Position numbers and translations under genes: made by a program | Shown here: positions 54,060 to 62,438 of the stretch, in pieces | Position numbering within the stretch: the first letter of the stretch is position 1 | Layout: each line of letters starts with the position of its first letter | The notes under the pieces: generated by a model | Databases searched by the model: none | The model's input: the letters and a program-made list of their open reading frames with translations, nothing else | What the model was told of the DNA's origin: nothing | Assembly (NCBI GenBank): GCA_947630325.1 | Contig: CANRHB010000002.1 | Location: forward strand, 1-64,000 | Direction of reading: 5' to 3' | DNA: 64,000 nt | Source of the DNA: an uncultured Clostridia bacterium | GTDB taxonomy: Bacteria; Bacillota; Clostridia; Christensenellales; Borkfalkiaceae

Positions 54060-56858
54060 TCACCCCTCCCGTTTCCAATAGAACCAACAGTAAGTATCTG
54101 TCAAATATCTTATTGCAATTGCAGTGCTATAAAGACCCGAAATCGATTCTGCTCCTGACATATCTTTAGACAAAGACACTTTCCACCCGCTCGGGTGTTC
54201 AAAATGGACTTCCTTAATCTTGTTGCAATCTGAAAACACACAAATTCCGATCGATGTCACGCCATTACCGATGCTGACCGCAGTCAACTCGCTACATTCA
54301 TAGAATGACCAATCTCCGATCGATGTCACGCTGTCGGGAATGTCGATTGAATTCAGTCCGTCGCAATTCCGGAACGCACTATCCGCTATCGTTTTTGTAC
54401 CACCACGAATGGAATAATTTCCAGAAATCGTATTTTTTGCTTTAATCAAATGATTGCCGATGTAAAGCACATCACCCGTCCATGCACTATTGTTGTTGTA
54501 GTAAGCAGTGTCCAGGAAAGCATTTTCCCCAATCGAGGTCACGCTGTCGGAAATGTCGATCGAAGTCAAATTGCTACAATGCCCGAACGCCCCATATGCA
54601 ATCTCAGTCACGCCGCTCCCGATCGTGACCGAAGTCAACCCGCTACAATCATAGAACGCTAAATCTCCAATCGAGGTCACGCTGTCAGGAAATGTGACTG
54701 AAGTCAACTTACTACAACCACAGAACGCATACTCCTCAATTGAGATTACACCACCAAACGTGACTGATGTCAACTCGCTACAATCATAGAACGCATATCG
54801 ATTAACTTTATAATTATATCCTTTGGGAGACTTTTCGGGCAAAATTAGCTCTGTTGACGTACCGACATACCCAAGCAAATAGCTGTCCATGTTATCTTCA
54901 TAGAAATAATACCCATCGCTTGTCTTTGTCTGTTTACTTTCCACGTTTGTGTTATAAATCTGTTTCGCATTATATCCGATATGTCCGTTTTCGAAATCCC
55001 CTATCATAATGTCTAATTCGGAATAATTCCACACTTCCACGAGCATATGACACCCACCAAACGCATTCTCTCCGATTTCGGTCACGTTGTTTCCGATGAT
55101 GACCGAAGTTAACCCTCTACAGTCACCGAACGCACATTCTTCGATTTTGGTCACGTTGTTTCCGATGATGACCGAAGTTAATCTTCTACAAGCATAAAAC
55201 GCATAATATCCGATCGATGTCACGCTGTCGGGGATTTTCAATTCGCCTGTCATCTCAAAACAATTCATGAATACCGAATCTCCAATCGAAATCACTCCAT
55301 TTGAAATGGTTACGTCGCCTTTGATCGCTTTGGGAACGTGTATAATCTCCGTTTGTGCTTTGTTATATAAAATCCTGTCATAACTGCTGTAATTTTGGTT
55401 TTTTTCATTAACGGTTATGTTTTCCAATACATCACAACGGTAGAACGCACTTTCTCCAATCGCGGTCACGCCGCTACCGATCGTAACCGAAGTCAATCCG
55501 CCACAAGACAGGAACGCATTCTTTCCAATCTCCGTCACGCTGTCGGGAATATCAATCGAAGTCAGCCCGCTGCAATCTTCAAATGCATTCTCTCCAATCG
55601 AAGTCACGCTGTCGGGGATCTTGATGGAAGTCAATCTGCCGCAGTCCCAAAATGCCCACTTTTCGATTCCGATCACCTTGCGCCCCGCATATTCTCCCGG
55701 AATTTCCACCTCTGCATGGTTGCAAGTATCAATCAACCCCGCAACTGTATACTCATCATCGGAGCTCGCCATAAAGCGAAAATGCGTTGCCGGAAGGGTA
55801 ACGCTTTCTAATACATCTTCCGCAAAAATATCTCCCTGCACAAAATTTTTGTTGCATTGTGAACAATGATAATGCGCTTCGAAACCTGCGGCAGTACAAG
55901 TTGGCTCTTGACGATCTTGCCATTGCAAAAAATGCCCTGTTGCCTGCAATATCGTGCTTTCGAGTGCGTTTTCGGTAAAGTTGTTATTTTCCGCAAAATC
56001 CTTGTTGCATTTTTCGCAATGGAAATATTCAATATTGCCGTTTTCAAGACAAGTTGCTTCTTTTTTCTCATGTTTTTGTAAAGAGTGACCTGTTGCCTGC
56101 AATATCGTGCTTTCGAGTGCGTTTTCAGTAAAGTTGTTGTTCTCCGCAAAATCCTTGTTGCATTTTTCGCAATGATAATATTCCATATTGCCCGATGTCG
56201 TGCATGTGGGCTCGGTTTTATCTATCTTTTGAAGTGCGTGTCCTACCGCGGCAATCGTTAAATCTCCCGCCTCTTGAGTGCCGTTTAGGTCGAGATAATC
56301 TCTGCCGCAACTATTACAGTGCCAATAGGCTACCTTACCAACAGCGGTACAAGTCGCATTCTGTTGTGCGTGCTCAGTCATATTATGGCTAAGTTTTGGA
56401 ATGGTAAGTTCTTTCACTTCCTCGGTGCCGTCTTGGTCAAGATAGTTTTTATTGCAACCCGAACAATGCCAATAGGCCTTCTTGCCCTCGGCGGTGCAAG
56501 TGGGGTCCTGTTGCTCAAATTTCGTCATCGTGTGAACATGTTCGTCCGTGCCGCCCTGTTCGCCATCATCGGGCTTTTGGGTGCCGCCTTGCTCGCTCTC
56601 ATTGGGTTTCTGCGTGCCGCCTTGGTCACCCTCATCGGGCTTTTGGGTGCCACCCTGGTCAACCTCATCGGGCTTTTGCGTGCCGCCTTGTTCGCCCTCA
56701 TCGGGTTTCTGTGTGCCACCTTGTTCGCCGTCGCTCGGGTCGGTGATGGACGAGTTGTTGCCTGTTTCGTCGCTCTTTTCGCCGCACGCCGCAAAGCCGA
56801 ACGCCATGCAGAAAGTTGCCACGATCGCCAAAAACACTACCAAAAATTTACGCTTCAT
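54060..56858 (-). CDS. BspA-type LRR lipoprotein with minisatellite linker and Cys-motif repeats
   Basis: 932 residues. The signal peptide ends in lipobox FGFAACGE. Residues 44-98 are five copies of an 11-residue linker (GEQGGTQKPDE type). Then come five units with the pattern C-x10-C-x2-C (for example YWHCSGCNKNYLD), possibly zinc-binding. LRR_5 units of the IGxxAFxxCxxLTSVxIPDSVTSI type fill residues about 370 to 900. It is monocistronic, driven by a perfect TTGACA-17-TATAAT promoter whose spacer and -10 lie in a palindrome, and divergent from an XRE regulator that may repress it. The stop sits 39 bases from a C10-A9 homopolymer block. A surface adhesin or binding role is inferred from the family. 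Confidence 0.85.
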   Translation of the reverse strand: MKRKFLVVFLAIVATFCMAFGFAACGEKSDETGNNSSITDPSDGEQGGTQKPDEGEQGGTQKPDEVDQGGTQKPDEGDQGGTQKPNESEQGGTQKPDDGEQGGTDEHVHTMTKFEQQDPTCTAEGKKAYWHCSGCNKNYLDQDGTEEVKELTIPKLSHNMTEHAQQNATCTAVGKVAYWHCNSCGRDYLDLNGTQEAGDLTIAAVGHALQKIDKTEPTCTTSGNMEYYHCEKCNKDFAENNNFTENALESTILQATGHSLQKHEKKEATCLENGNIEYFHCEKCNKDFAENNNFTENALESTILQATGHFLQWQDRQEPTCTAAGFEAHYHCSQCNKNFVQGDIFAEDVLESVTLPATHFRFMASSDDEYTVAGLIDTCNHAEVEIPGEYAGRKVIGIEKWAFWDCGRLTSIKIPDSVTSIGENAFEDCSGLTSIDIPDSVTEIGKNAFLSCGGLTSVTIGSGVTAIGESAFYRCDVLENITVNEKNQNYSSYDRILYNKAQTEIIHVPKAIKGDVTISNGVISIGDSVFMNCFEMTGELKIPDSVTSIGYYAFYACRRLTSVIIGNNVTKIEECAFGDCRGLTSVIIGNNVTEIGENAFGGCHMLVEVWNYSELDIMIGDFENGHIGYNAKQIYNTNVESKQTKTSDGYYFYEDNMDSYLLGYVGTSTELILPEKSPKGYNYKVNRYAFYDCSELTSVTFGGVISIEEYAFCGCSKLTSVTFPDSVTSIGDLAFYDCSGLTSVTIGSGVTEIAYGAFGHCSNLTSIDISDSVTSIGENAFLDTAYYNNNSAWTGDVLYIGNHLIKAKNTISGNYSIRGGTKTIADSAFRNCDGLNSIDIPDSVTSIGDWSFYECSELTAVSIGNGVTSIGICVFSDCNKIKEVHFEHPSGWKVSLSKDMSGAESISGLYSTAIAIRYLTDTYCWFYWKREG
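55937..56172 (-). repeat. Recent internal duplication in the Cys-motif region
   Basis: Two nearly identical blocks encode HCEKCNKDFAENNNFTENAL and the following ESTILQATGH, about 150 bases apart (near 55940-56022 and 56091-56172), with only a few silent changes. Confidence 0.65.
56565..56729 (-). repeat. 33-base minisatellite (five copies) in the LRR lipoprotein gene
   Basis: The repeated codons encode GEQGGTQKPDE with small variants (VDQ, GDQ, SEQ). The unit keeps frame, so copy-number changes would only alter linker length. Confidence 0.75.
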
Positions 56859-56892
56859 GATTTCCTCCGTTTGTTACAATTTTACGCTTTCT

Positions 56893-56921
56893 ATTATAGT
56901 TTGATTAAACTATAATGTCAA
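56893..56921 (-). promoter_or_regulatory. Promoter of the LRR lipoprotein gene overlapped by a palindromic operator
   Basis: TTGACA (56916-56921), 17-base spacer, TATAAT (56893-56898) on the minus strand. A 24-base dyad, ATTATAGTTT / AAACTATAAT with a 4-base centre (56893-56916), covers the -10 and the whole spacer and touches the -35, so a protein bound there would block RNA polymerase. Confidence 0.75.
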
Positions 56922-56923
56922 CT

Positions 56924-56939
56924 CAAATTTAGAAATTTG
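56924..56939. promoter_or_regulatory. Second palindrome in the divergent intergenic region
   Basis: CAAATTT AG AAATTTG, perfect seven-base arms, between the LRR promoter and the XRE gene. Confidence 0.5.
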
Positions 56940-56987
56940 TAGTTGAATATTGTAGTAAAATATTTTCAAAGGAGGAATGATAGCAGT

Positions 56988-57305
56988 ATGGATATTATAA
57001 AAAAGTTGAACGAACTGCGGTTGGAAAGGAACATGAGCGTGTATCGTCTTGCCGAGCTTTCGGGCATCAACCAATCTACACTTGCAAACACTTTCTCCCG
57101 CGGGACGGTGCCCTCTATAAAAAATCTCGAACTTTTATGCAACACGTTGGGGGTTAGCCTTTCGCAATTCTTTGCAGATGACGAAACGCCGATGTCCCTC
57201 TCCCCAAGCGAACGCACCCTCATAAAAAATTATCGGAAACTTCCTCCGCAACTCAAAGAATCGGTCTCAAATATCGTGAATGCCGTTCCCGATTTGAGGA
57301 ACTAA
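56988..57305 (+). CDS. XRE-family helix-turn-helix transcriptional regulator
   Basis: 105 residues from the ATG at 56988; a TTG start at 56943 would extend it but lies before the Shine-Dalgarno AAGGAGG. The HTH_3 domain spans about residues 5-60 with LAELSGINQSTLANTFSRG as the recognition helix region and IKNLELLCNTLGVSLSQFF after it. The C-terminal 40 residues (LSPSERTLIKNYRKLPPQ) resemble other small Firmicute regulators. It is transcribed divergently from the LRR lipoprotein gene; the palindromes between them are its likely operators. A hairpin follows the stop. Confidence 0.9.
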   Translation: MDIIKKLNELRLERNMSVYRLAELSGINQSTLANTFSRGTVPSIKNLELLCNTLGVSLSQFFADDETPMSLSPSERTLIKNYRKLPPQLKESVSNIVNAVPDLRN

Positions 57306-57312
57306 ACTCTCT

Positions 57313-57344
57313 GCGGCGGCGGGTGATTTATTGCCCGCCGCCGC
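57313..57344 (+). terminator. GC-rich hairpin after the XRE gene
   Basis: Perfect stem GCGGCGGCGGG / CCCGCCGCCGC (57313-57323, 57334-57344), then AACTTTAT. The tail is weak for an intrinsic terminator. Confidence 0.55.
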
Positions 57345-57366
57345 AACTTTATAACGCAACTTTACA

Positions 57367-57395
57367 TTGACTTTTCCCTAAAAATCTGTTAAAAT
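57367..57395 (+). promoter_or_regulatory. Promoter of the radical-SAM gene, leaderless arrangement
   Basis: TTGACT (57367-57372), 17-base spacer, TAAAAT (57390-57395). The ATG begins only seven bases after the -10, so transcription would start at or next to the A of the start codon. No ribosome site is present. Confidence 0.7.
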
Positions 57396-57401
57396 TTCCG
57401 T

Positions 57402-58256
57402 ATGGAATGTCATCTTTGCCCCGTAAGCTGCGGGGCGGACAGAGAGTTGCGCGCGGGGCGGTGCGGCGTTTTGGGGCTCACCGTTGCCAAATACTATCTG
57501 CACCCCTTTGAGGAGCCCTGCCTCTCGCCGAGCGGCAAGAGCGGCACGGTGTTCTTCGGCGGGTGCAATCTGCGGTGCGTGTTCTGCCAAAATTATGAGG
57601 TAAGCAGAGCGGCGCGCGGCAAAAGCGTTTCCCCAAAAGAACTCGCCGAAATTTTTCAAGAATTGGAGGAGATAGGCGCGGAAAACATCGACCTTGTGAC
57701 GCCGGATCACCTCTCCCCGCTCCTTGCCGAGGCGCTCGCGCTTTACAGGCCGCATGTCCCCATTGTGTACAATTCGAGCGGGTACTGCCTCCCCTCCGCG
57801 CTCGAGGAGATCGACCCCTACATCGATGTGTATCTGCCCGACTTCAAATTTTTCTCGCCCGACCTTGCGGAGCGGTACACGGGGAAACGCGACTACCCCG
57901 AGATCGCCCGCGCCGCCCTCTCCTTTATGGCGAAAAAGCCGATTATTTGGAGCGGGGACGGGAAGCTGCTCTCGGGAATTTTGGCGCGGCACCTCGTGTT
58001 GCCGATGTGCTCCTCCGATTCTCTGCGCGTACTCGATACTTTGAAAGAAATTTTGCCGCCGAACGCGCCCCTCTCCCTCATGCGGCAATATACGCCGATG
58101 GGCGAAATTGCAGGCTTTCCCGAACTCAACCGCAAGATCACCGCCCGTGAATACCGACGCGTAGTCGATCATGCCCTCGCGCTCGGGTTCTCTCCCCTCT
58201 TCGCGCAGGAAAAGGAGAGCGCGGAGGAGAAATTTATTCCAAAATGGGACTTTTGA
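57402..58256 (+). CDS. Radical SAM protein, PflA-like (COG1313 type)
   Basis: 284 residues. The radical SAM cluster motif CNLRCVFC has cysteines at 55, 59 and 62. Four further cysteines in the first 21 residues (MECHLCPVSCGADRELRAGR, then C) form the N-terminal pattern of COG1313 proteins, annotated as putative pyruvate-formate-lyase activating enzymes. The family uses a 4Fe-4S cluster and SAM to make radicals; the protein activated by this group is not established. No pfl gene is next to it. The only in-frame ATG near the promoter is at 57402, which gives a leaderless mRNA. A bidirectional hairpin separates it from galE. Confidence 0.85.
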   Translation: MECHLCPVSCGADRELRAGRCGVLGLTVAKYYLHPFEEPCLSPSGKSGTVFFGGCNLRCVFCQNYEVSRAARGKSVSPKELAEIFQELEEIGAENIDLVTPDHLSPLLAEALALYRPHVPIVYNSSGYCLPSALEEIDPYIDVYLPDFKFFSPDLAERYTGKRDYPEIARAALSFMAKKPIIWSGDGKLLSGILARHLVLPMCSSDSLRVLDTLKEILPPNAPLSLMRQYTPMGEIAGFPELNRKITAREYRRVVDHALALGFSPLFAQEKESAEEKFIPKWDF

Positions 58257-58271
58257 ACGATAATATACGAT

Positions 58272-58310
58272 CGCGGCGGCGGGCAAGAATTGCCCGCCGC
58301 CGCGACTTTT
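58272..58310 (+). terminator. Hairpin terminator between the radical-SAM gene and galE (convergent)
   Basis: Perfect 15-base stem CGCGGCGGCGGGCAA / TTGCCCGCCGCCGCG (58272-58286, 58290-58304), then ACTTTTTAAG on the plus strand. It probably serves both convergent genes. Confidence 0.8.
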
Positions 58311-58319
58311 TAAGAGATT

Positions 58320-59339
58320 TCAGCCGTTATTTTCATAGCCGTTCGGATTGTTTTTCTGCCAATTCCACTGGTCGCGGCACATCGTTTTGAGGTCGTACTC
58401 CGCCCGCCAGCCGAGCTCCCTTTCCGCCTTTTCCGCCGAGGCATAGCACGCCGCAATGTCGCCCGCACGCCGCGGCTTGATCTTGTAGGGAAGTTCTTTT
58501 CCGCAAGCCGCCGAGAACGCCTTGATCATGTCGAGCACGCTATACCCCACGCCCGTGCCGAGGTTGTAGGTGTAAACGCCCGCCTCTTGCAGTTTTTCGA
58601 TGGCGGCGACATGCCCGCGCGCAAGATCGACAACGTGGATATAGTCCCTCACGCCCGTGCCGTCGGGGGTGGGATAGTCGTTGCCGAACACCCCGATCTC
58701 GGCAAGTTTCCCGCTCGCCACCTGCGCCACATAGGGCATGAGGTTGTTGGGGATCCCCTTGGGGTCCTCGCCGATGAGCCCGCTTTTATGCGCTCCCACG
58801 GGGTTAAAGTAGCGGAGAAGGACGACCGTCCAACTGCTGTCCGCCGTATAAAGATCGCGCAGAATGTTCTCCTGCATCACCTTCGTCGCGCCGTAAGGGT
58901 TGGTGGTGGGGTGAAGCGGGGTCGTCTCCTTTAAGGGCAGCTCGGCGGGGTCGCCGTACACCGTCGCCGAAGAGGAGAACACCAGCTTTTTCACGCCGAA
59001 TTTTTGCATCGTCTCGACGAGTGTCAGCGTGGAGACGAGGTTGTTGTCGTAATACTCGATGGGCTTTTTGACGCTCTCCCCCACCGCCTTGAGCCCCGCA
59101 AAATGGATGACCCAATCGATGTCGTGCGCGGTGAAGATGAGCTCGAGCGCCGCGCGGTCGCGCACGTCGTTCTCGTAAAAAATGACCTGCTTGCCCGTGA
59201 TTTTTTCCACGCGGGCGATCGCCTCTCTGCTTGCGTTGGAGAGATTGTCGATGACGACGACGCCAAAGCCCTTTTCCAAAAGTTCCACCACGGTGTGGGA
59301 GCCGATGAACCCCGCGCCGCCCGTAACCAAAACGTTCAT
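58320..59339 (-). CDS. galE: UDP-glucose 4-epimerase
   Basis: 339 residues from the ATG at 59339, preceded by AAGGAG; this is the standard GalE length, and the longer open frame upstream contains the promoter. It interconverts UDP-glucose and UDP-galactose with bound NAD, feeding polysaccharide and galactose metabolism. The Rossmann glycine motif GGAGFIGSH (7-15), SSSATVYG with the catalytic Ser, and NPYGATK with the YxxxK pair are all present. It is monocistronic and convergent with the radical-SAM gene. Confidence 0.95.
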   Translation of the reverse strand: MNVLVTGGAGFIGSHTVVELLEKGFGVVVIDNLSNASREAIARVEKITGKQVIFYENDVRDRAALELIFTAHDIDWVIHFAGLKAVGESVKKPIEYYDNNLVSTLTLVETMQKFGVKKLVFSSSATVYGDPAELPLKETTPLHPTTNPYGATKVMQENILRDLYTADSSWTVVLLRYFNPVGAHKSGLIGEDPKGIPNNLMPYVAQVASGKLAEIGVFGNDYPTPDGTGVRDYIHVVDLARGHVAAIEKLQEAGVYTYNLGTGVGYSVLDMIKAFSAACGKELPYKIKPRRAGDIAACYASAEKAERELGWRAEYDLKTMCRDQWNWQKNNPNGYENNG

Positions 59340-59358
59340 ATTCTTCTCCTTTTTTTCC

Positions 59359-59387
59359 ATTATAGCAGAAAAAGGAGAAAACCGCAA
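59359..59387 (-). promoter_or_regulatory. Promoter of galE
   Basis: Minus strand TTGCGG (59382-59387), 17-base spacer, TATAAT (59359-59364). Confidence 0.7.
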
Positions 59388-59483
59388 CTCAAACGCCGCA
59401 TTTGAAAGAAATTCCCGCGCCGCCGCGCAAGATTTTGCGGTTTCGGTCCGCCTGCTGTCTGCATGTCCCCGCATGTTTTTCGG

Positions 59484-59512
59484 TTGACTTTTCCCCGCAC
59501 ATGGGCTACAAT
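59484..59512 (+). promoter_or_regulatory. Promoter of the ABC-F gene
   Basis: TTGACT (59484-59489), 17-base spacer, TACAAT (59507-59512). It predicts a leader of about 165 bases before the ABC-F ATG, running antisense to the 43-residue ORF. Confidence 0.65.
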
Positions 59513-59519
59513 AGAGAGG

Positions 59520-59651
59520 TCAGCCGTTGAGCCAATCGTCCTTGAGTTTTACAAGTTCCTTGGTGAGTTTGCCGCACTCGTCGGGCGAGGCCCCCTTGAG
59601 CCGCTCCTCGAGCGCGCGCACCGCAATAAGCTGTCTGCACTTTTTTTTCAT
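59520..59651 (-). CDS. 43-residue hypothetical protein antisense to the ABC-F leader
   Basis: The ORF reads MKKKCRQLIAVRALEERLKG, then a mostly helical, charged remainder ending in KLKDDWLNG. Third codon positions are strongly G/C, as in the genes around, which random sequence would not show. The ribosome site is weak (GAGAG) and no clear promoter is seen. The product would be a small amphipathic helix pair. I do not recognise the family. Confidence 0.45.
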   Translation of the reverse strand: MKKKCRQLIAVRALEERLKGASPDECGKLTKELVKLKDDWLNG

Positions 59652-59682
59652 ACTCTCAGTTTCCCAAAGGCAAGGAAAAACT

Positions 59683-61548
59683 ATGCTCCTCTCCCTTGAA
59701 AATGTGACTTTCGGCTATCTCGGCGTTCCCACGGTGGAGAACGTCTCCTTTTCCCTGCACGAAAAGGAGCGCGTGGGACTTTTGGGCGGAAACGGCGAGG
59801 GAAAGACCACCCTTTTGAAGCTGATTTTGGGCGAACTTACCCCCGACAGCGGAAAGGTGAACGTGAAAAACGGGCTCCGCATCGGCTACCTCGCCCAGAG
59901 CGGCGGGTTCGAATCGGACTCCACCGTGTATCGGGCGATGAAGGAAGTCTTTGCCGAGGACGAACAACTCCTCTCCCGCCTCGAAGAGACGCAAAAGGCC
60001 TTTTCCATCGCCCCCGAGAGCGAACGTCCCGCCCTCTCCGCGCGGCTCGAGAGCCTGACAAAACGCATCGCGGCAAGGGACAGCTATCACACGGACGTGC
60101 GCATCCGCACCGTGCTCGGCGGCATGGGGTTCGAGGGAATGCAAAACCAAATTATCTCCACGATGTCGGGCGGGGAAAAGACGAGACTGCAACTCTGCCG
60201 CCTCCTCTTGGAGGATCCCGAACTTCTCGTCCTCGACGAGCCGACCAACCACCTCGACGTAAAGACCCTCTTCTGGCTCGAGGACTATCTCCTTACCTTG
60301 AAGGGCGCCCTTCTCGTCGTCTCGCACGATCGCTATTTTCTCGACCGCCTTACCTCTCGCACCCTCGAACTCGAGGGGAAAAAGGTGACTTCCTACAAGG
60401 GAAACTACTCTAAATACAAGATATTGAAGGAAGAGCGGTACAAGGAGGAGTTGCGCGCTTACGAAAAACAGCAGGAGGAGATCGCAAAGCTACAAGGGTA
60501 TGTGGACAGAAATCTCGTCCGCGCGACGACCGCAAAGAGCGCGCTCTCCCGCGTGAACAAGTTGGAGCGCATGGAAACGCTCGAAAAACCCACCCCTCCC
60601 CCCGCTCCCCCGCGCTTCCGCTTTGTTTACGATGAAAAACCGTATGAAACGGTGGTGTTCGCCCCCCGCTTCGACCTCTATGCCGAGGAAAAATTACTGC
60701 TAAAAGACGCCTCCTTCACCCTCATGCGGGGCGAAAAATGCGCCCTCGTGGGGGACAACGGCACGGGGAAGTCCACTTTGCTCAAATTCTTGAAAAAGGA
60801 GAGCGCCTTTGTTCAACACGCGAAGTTCGTGAAGATCGGCTATTACGACCAGGAGAACGCCGACCTCGACCCCGAGGAGCGGGTGCTCGACGCTTTTTGG
60901 GGGAAGTTTTCCCGTCTCTCGCAGACGGAGGCGCGGGGAATGCTGGCGCAGGCGGGGCTCTTTGCCGAGGACATGGAAAAGAAGGTGAAGGAACTCTCGG
61001 GGGGACTAAAAGCCAAACTGTCTCTTGCCGTGCTCGAGGGAAGGCGGGGCAACACCCTCTTTTTGGACGAGCCCACCAACCACCTCGACCTGCCCGCGCG
61101 CGAATCGCTTGAAGAGGCGTTGAAGGCCTTTGACGGCACCCTCCTCTTCGTTTCGCACGACAGGCGGTTCATCGAAGAGATCGCAGACAAGATCGTGCTC
61201 ATCGAAAACGGAGCCCTCCACGTGTTTGCGGGAAGCTATACTTCCTTCCTCGAACAGAAAAAGAGCGAAAAACCGCCCGAAAAAACAGAAAAAGTTCCCG
61301 AAAAGAAGGATGAAAAAAGCGGCTCCTACCGAAGCCGGGAGGAGCGCGCCAAAGAGACAAAGACAAAATTGCGCATCAAGGAGATCGAGAGCCGCCTCGA
61401 AGCGCTTGAAACGGAGGAATCGGCCCTCAACGCGGCGCTTGCCGAGAATGCCGCCGACTACAAGAAGGTGCGGGAGATCACGGAAAAACTCGACGCAGTG
61501 CACGCCGAATCGGACGCGCTATACGCGGAGTACGAGACGCTCATTTGA
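59683..61548 (+). CDS. ABC-F family ATP-binding protein
   Basis: 621 residues from the ATG at 59683 with AAGGA upstream; the open frame before it is leader. Two ABC domains are present without membrane segments: Walker A GLLGGNGEGKTT and VGDNGTGKST, signatures SGGEKTRLQL and LSGGLKAKLS, Walker B motifs ending in LDEPTNHLD twice. The inter-domain linker (about residues 240-310) is charged and helical as in ribosome-binding ABC-F proteins. The C-terminus adds a Lys/Glu-rich coiled region (EKPPEKTEKVPEKKD onward), as in Uup. ABC-F proteins bind the ribosomal E site and regulate translation or protect from antibiotics; which applies here is not clear. The stop is directly adjacent to the convergent PHP gene stop. 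Confidence 0.92.
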   Translation: MLLSLENVTFGYLGVPTVENVSFSLHEKERVGLLGGNGEGKTTLLKLILGELTPDSGKVNVKNGLRIGYLAQSGGFESDSTVYRAMKEVFAEDEQLLSRLEETQKAFSIAPESERPALSARLESLTKRIAARDSYHTDVRIRTVLGGMGFEGMQNQIISTMSGGEKTRLQLCRLLLEDPELLVLDEPTNHLDVKTLFWLEDYLLTLKGALLVVSHDRYFLDRLTSRTLELEGKKVTSYKGNYSKYKILKEERYKEELRAYEKQQEEIAKLQGYVDRNLVRATTAKSALSRVNKLERMETLEKPTPPPAPPRFRFVYDEKPYETVVFAPRFDLYAEEKLLLKDASFTLMRGEKCALVGDNGTGKSTLLKFLKKESAFVQHAKFVKIGYYDQENADLDPEERVLDAFWGKFSRLSQTEARGMLAQAGLFAEDMEKKVKELSGGLKAKLSLAVLEGRRGNTLFLDEPTNHLDLPARESLEEALKAFDGTLLFVSHDRRFIEEIADKIVLIENGALHVFAGSYTSFLEQKKSEKPPEKTEKVPEKKDEKSGSYRSREERAKETKTKLRIKEIESRLEALETEESALNAALAENAADYKKVREITEKLDAVHAESDALYAEYETLI

Positions 61549-62358
61549 TCAAAAATCGCAGAGAACCGTTTCACCGCACACGGGTACGGCGATCGCCGTA
61601 AACCCGATTTTTTTGAGCGCGGCGACGATTTCCGCCCTCTTTTCGCAGATGCGGTTCACCGCATGGGCGTCCGAGCCGAAGGAGATCAGCCTGCCGCCCA
61701 GCGCATAGTACCGGGAGAGAACGTCGGTATCGGGCAGAAATTCGCTCTCCGCTCCCCGCGCAGAACTGTTCACCTCCAGGATCTTCCCCTTCTTCACGAT
61801 CGTTTTGAGAATGTCGTCGTACAGATCGGGAAAATCTTCATAGCGGATCTTGCGGACGGGATAGGGCGAATTGCGGGAGACGTAACCGATGTGCCCCACA
61901 ATGTCATACGGATAGGGCGCGTCGAGACTGTCGCGCACCATTTCGAGGTAGGCGCCATACGCCGCCTCTTTTGTTTTGCCCGCGAAATAGTCGGGAAAGT
62001 AACAGTCGTAATTGTCCACGATGTGCACGCTGTTTACGACAAAGTCGGGCGAGAAGCGCGCACTGACGGAAAGGAGCCTCTCCTGCGCCTCCCGTTCACG
62101 GCTAAAACCGAATTCCCCTCCCACAAGAAAGCGAAATTCTTGGGTGCAAACTTCCGCCTGCAACGCCCGCGCCGCCGAAAAGTAGGCGGGAACGTCCGTC
62201 AGCGTGAAAATTTGCATGGAGATCGAGTCTGTATCGAAGTGCTCGGAGACGCCGTAATAAGAAAGCCCCATCTCTTTCGCCGTGCGCACCATGTCTTTCA
62301 GCGCGGACTTGCCGTCCGCCGAAAAGGTGGAATGAGTATGCATATCGGTAAGTTTCAT
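61549..62358 (-). CDS. PHP-domain phosphatase, histidinol-phosphatase (HisJ) family
   Basis: 269 residues from the ATG at 62358, which follows the -10 by six bases. PHP metal motifs are in place: DMHTHSTFSADG near residue 5, YYGVSEHFD near 34, GHIGYVSRN, EVNSSARG and GSDAHAV near the end. The family hydrolyses phosphoesters with a trinuclear metal site; HisJ removes phosphate from histidinol phosphate, but many homologues outside his operons have other substrates. No his genes are nearby, so the substrate is open. The mRNA appears leaderless. Confidence 0.85.
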   Translation of the reverse strand: MKLTDMHTHSTFSADGKSALKDMVRTAKEMGLSYYGVSEHFDTDSISMQIFTLTDVPAYFSAARALQAEVCTQEFRFLVGGEFGFSREREAQERLLSVSARFSPDFVVNSVHIVDNYDCYFPDYFAGKTKEAAYGAYLEMVRDSLDAPYPYDIVGHIGYVSRNSPYPVRKIRYEDFPDLYDDILKTIVKKGKILEVNSSARGAESEFLPDTDVLSRYYALGGRLISFGSDAHAVNRICEKRAEIVAALKKIGFTAIAVPVCGETVLCDF

Positions 62359-62364
62359 ATCTTG

Positions 62365-62393
62365 ATTATAACACATTCTCCTGCGTTCGGCAA
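62365..62393 (-). promoter_or_regulatory. Promoter of the PHP gene, leaderless arrangement
   Basis: Minus strand TTGCCG (62388-62393), 17-base spacer, TATAAT (62365-62370), six bases before the ATG. No ribosome site is possible in the transcript. Confidence 0.65.
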
Positions 62394-62394
62394 G

Positions 62395-62425
62395 AAAAAA
62401 CCGAGACTCTTCGCCTCGGTTTTTG
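62395..62425. terminator. Bidirectional terminator downstream of hsp20
   Basis: CCGAG / CTCGG stem (62401-62405, 62415-62419) flanked by A6 and T5 tracts that extend it on both strands. Confidence 0.75.
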
Positions 62426-62438
62426 GTTATTTTAATAC

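Noticed and set aside
56943..56987. TTG-initiated extension of the XRE regulator
   Set aside because: The extension would contain the Shine-Dalgarno sequence, and the HTH domain begins naturally at the ATG at 56988.
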